Source: Arenimonas malthae CC-JY-1 (GTDB lineage: Bacteria; Pseudomonadota; Gammaproteobacteria; Xanthomonadales; Xanthomonadaceae). Taken from it: a stretch of 34,286 nt of DNA. Position 1 is the stretch's first letter. Every line of letters begins with the position of its first letter. Positions 33,958 to 34,286 of this stretch are shown here, piece after piece. The DNA is taken from assembly GCF_000747075.1 (NCBI RefSeq), contig NZ_AVCH01000143.1:1-34286 (forward strand), given 5' to 3'. The translations under genes and the position numbers were made by a program. The notes under the pieces are model-generated. The model searched no databases and had not been told where the DNA came from. It worked only from the letters and a program-made list of their open reading frames with translations.

Positions 33958-34286
33958 TTAGGCCACTAGTTTCAGAATCCGCTCAACGTCGAGGACCTCG
34001 GTGGCTGGCTTTCGCCTGTACTCGTTGTAGATCAATCGAATGACTTCACCGAACTTCTCGGGCTTCATTTCGAATCCGCGGGCCTGGCACCAGTTGGAAA
34101 CCGCAATGACGATGCGCCCGACCAGCTCCCAATCAAGGCGATCGGAGGCCTCGTCCTCAGAGGCCTGACCGAACATCACGAAGTGCACGTCAAATCCGAG
34201 CTCACGCAATCGAGCCGTGTAATCCGTTGGCGGGAACCGAAGACCCTGCTCATAGCCGATCTGCGTCGCGGCTGTGAATCGCCCCG
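33958..34286 (-). CDS. XRE-type regulator, C-terminal part (cut by right edge)
   Basis: The reading frame is open to the window edge, with the first complete codon at 34284-34282. About 108 residues are visible. The segment FTAATQIGYEQGLRFPPTDY followed by ARLRELGFDVHFVMFG resembles the end of an XRE helix-turn-helix (usual form Q-x2-YExGxRxPdaxYLa...lGvDvxYVltG). The remainder is a short helical domain of about 65 residues. The N-terminal part of the helix-turn-helix lies outside the window, so the call relies on this second half. It is the first visible gene of the regulator-membrane protein-tniQ set and could control element or cargo expression. Confidence 0.65.
   Translation of the reverse strand, partial: GRFTAATQIGYEQGLRFPPTDYTARLRELGFDVHFVMFGQASEDEASDRLDWELVGRIVIAVSNWCQARGFEMKPEKFGEVIRLIYNEYRRKPATEVLDVERILKLVA

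Larger units (their letters stand above)
15693..34286. mobile_element. Tn7-like transposon carrying a defence island (left end to beyond right edge)
   Basis: Three lines of evidence support this. First, the terminus starts TGT at 15693 and has AATAAAGTC exactly 11 bases inward. From memory, the Tn7 right end has the same 9-mer at the same offset from its TGT. Second, the block recurs at 15813. Third, a TnsD/TniQ-type protein is encoded at 31803-33560. All genes from 15958 on are accessory, mostly defence, and lower in GC than the flank. The second end, any tnsABC genes and the 5-bp target duplication (predicted GGCAA, 15688-15692) are outside the window, so the element is incomplete here. Confidence 0.7.

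Noticed and set aside
15693-34286. CRISPR array or CRISPR-associated transposon
   Set aside because: No regularly spaced repeats and no cas genes are visible; the long TniQ protein is TnsD-like rather than the short CAST type.

Overview
The window is GC-rich DNA from a gammaproteobacterium, most likely a member of the Xanthomonadaceae/Lysobacteraceae (Lysobacter/Luteimonas/Arenimonas-like). This rests on the base composition, the kinds of housekeeping genes (recBCD, queD, bioD, free-Met-sulfoxide reductase, LOG, RND pump) and start sites with a TAnnnT -10 hexamer 6-7 nt before the ATG. The genus is an inference.

Positions 1-15692 are ordinary chromosome. A recC-recB-recD operon reads leftwards, its genes joined by 4-base ATGA stop/start overlaps; recD leaves the window. 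Divergent from it is queD. Next is a leftward operon of a periplasmic adaptor lipoprotein, an RND pump and a TetR regulator, with a strong promoter whose -10 box is overlapped by a palindrome. Then come bioD (leftward), msrC and a TfoX C-terminal-domain gene (rightward), and a leftward set of an oxidoreductase-like small protein, a LOG hydrolase and an SRPBCC protein.

From about 15693 to the right edge the sequence changes character: lower GC, defence genes, no housekeeping functions. The left boundary looks like the end of a Tn7-like transposon. A 5'-TGT terminus is followed 11 bases later by AATAAAGTC-AGTTGAA, repeated 109 bp inward as AATAAAGTC-CGTTGAA, which resembles the TnsB-binding sites of Tn7. 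A TnsD/TniQ-family target selector lies at 31803-33560. The transposon terminus supplies the first three codons of the small oxidoreductase-like gene. The other end and any tnsABC genes would lie right of the window.

The cargo is a defence island. It holds a BPSL0761-family gene, an Xre/MbcA/ParS-type antitoxin without a visible toxin, an uncharacterised leftward trio (membrane protein, PD-(D/E)XK nuclease, 400-residue unknown protein), and a divergent Gabija-like pair (OLD-type ATPase/TOPRIM nuclease plus UvrD-like helicase). It also holds a leftward type I restriction-modification operon, hsdM-X-hsdS-hsdR, in which X is a GmrSD-like DUF262/DUF1524 protein with a HEPN-like RNxxxH motif at its C-terminus. 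X is coupled to both hsdM and hsdS by ATGA overlaps. Upstream of tniQ, in the same direction and closely spaced, are a two-TM protein and the C-terminal part of an XRE-type regulator cut by the window edge.
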